From Microbacteriaceae bacterium (GTDB lineage Bacteria; Actinomycetota; Actinomycetes; Actinomycetales; Microbacteriaceae): a DNA stretch of 6,088 nucleotides. The translations under genes and the position numbers were made by a program. This document shows, one piece after another, positions 5,552 through 6,088 of this stretch (position 1 is the first letter of the stretch; each line of letters opens with the position of its first letter). Where the stretch lies: the NCBI GenBank assembly GCA_025463665.1, contig JAODAY010000042.1, forward strand, positions 1-6,088, in the 5' to 3' direction. The notes below the pieces were generated by a model. The model was not told the origin of the DNA and did not search any database. It worked only from the letters and a program-made list of their open reading frames with translations.

Positions 5552-6088
5552 GTGATTGACCCCCAGATTCTGCGCGAAAACCCCGATGCCCTTCGACGTT
5601 CACAGGAGGCCCGCGGTGCATCCGTCGCCCTCGTCGACGACGCCATCGCCGCGGACACCCACCGTCGCGTGACGATCGGGGAGTTCGAGACGCTTCGCGC
5701 CGAGCAGAACCTCTTCGGCAAGACCGTCGCCGCCGCACCGAAAGAGGACAAGCGTGCTCTCGTCGCGCAGGCGCAAGAACTTTCGGCTCGCGTGAAGGCG
5801 GCCCAGCAGGTCTCGGCTCGGGCCGAGACCGACTTCGTCGCGATCGTCGGCTCGATTGCCAACCCCATCATCGAGGGCGTGCCCTCCGGCGGTGAGGACA
5901 ACTTCACGACACTGCGCGAGGTGGGGGAGAAGGCGAGCTTCGACTTCGAGCCGCGCGACCACGCCGACCTCGGTGAGCTGCTCGGCGCGATCGACATCAC
6001 CCGCGGAGCCAAGGTCAGCGGCAGCCGGTTCTATTTTCTGCGCGGCATCGGCGCACGCCTCGAGCTCGCGCTCATGAACATGGCGCTC
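5552..6088 (+). CDS. serS: Seryl-tRNA synthetase, N-terminal 179 residues
   Basis: The frame is open to the window edge. The protein is a class II aminoacyl-tRNA synthetase that charges tRNA-Ser with serine in the cytoplasm; full-length family members have about 420 residues, so roughly 40% is present. It opens with the typical short start (V/M)IDPQILRENPDALRRS. A charged, Ala-rich helical hairpin (about 27-100) follows, which is the long coiled-coil arm that contacts the tRNA variable arm. Next come IANPIIEGVPSGGEDN (102-117) and PRDHADLGELLG (134-145), then KVSGSRFYFL (154-163), which opens the catalytic domain. Motifs 1 to 3 lie beyond the window. The GTG start is supported by the match to the family N-terminus and by the upstream TAGGAT. 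It is divergent from the lipid-kinase gene. Confidence 0.96.
   Translation, partial: MIDPQILRENPDALRRSQEARGASVALVDDAIAADTHRRVTIGEFETLRAEQNLFGKTVAAAPKEDKRALVAQAQELSARVKAAQQVSARAETDFVAIVGSIANPIIEGVPSGGEDNFTTLREVGEKASFDFEPRDHADLGELLGAIDITRGAKVSGSRFYFLRGIGARLELALMNMAL

Overview
The window is high-GC DNA with dense, tightly spaced genes. Protein sequences, codon choice and gene order (pgm, a SnoaL-like gene, pheA, a lipid-kinase gene, serS) point to an actinobacterium, most likely of the family Microbacteriaceae. The genus cannot be fixed from sequence alone. Everything looks like ordinary chromosome: I see no insertion sequence, phage gene, CRISPR array, tRNA or rRNA.

Layout. Positions 1-363 (+) hold the C-terminal part of an amidase-like (Amidase_6) cell-wall protein. 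Sixteen bases later comes a lipoprotein D,D-carboxypeptidase of the VanY / peptidase M15 family (380-1210, +). A 214-bp gap (1211-1424) separates it from the convergent phosphoglucomutase gene pgm (1425-3044, -). The gap carries a degenerate 19-bp tandem array and a perfect 20-bp palindrome. Upstream of pgm on the same strand is a 106-aa SnoaL/NTF2-like gene (3141-3461, -). The 96-bp spacer between them contains no TA dinucleotide, so pgm is probably co-transcribed from the promoter of the small gene. Divergent from that pair is pheA, prephenate dehydratase (3553-4491, +). It runs tail to tail, with only 7 bp between stop codons, into a diacylglycerol-kinase-family lipid kinase gene (4499-5488, -). 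A 63-bp divergent promoter region then leads to serS, seryl-tRNA synthetase (5552 to the window end, +, truncated).

How the genes relate. The first two act on or at the cell wall outside the membrane. Pgm links glucose-6-phosphate and glucose-1-phosphate, and so feeds sugar-nucleotide and wall or storage polysaccharide synthesis. PheA commits prephenate to phenylalanine, the DagK-like protein phosphorylates a lipid, and SerS charges tRNA-Ser. These are core functions and do not form one pathway.

Most notable signals. (1) The 19-bp periodic array between vanY and pgm, whose GACAG/CTGTC words switch strand around a palindrome. (2) A repeated start architecture in which a TANNNT -10 hexamer ends 6-7 bases before the start codon of four of the five genes whose start is visible and that have a nearby hexamer, suggesting leaderless transcripts. 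The SnoaL-like gene is the contrasting case, with a leader and a Shine-Dalgarno sequence. (3) A high density of the word GGATGC/GCATCC. I found no convincing new multi-gene system.
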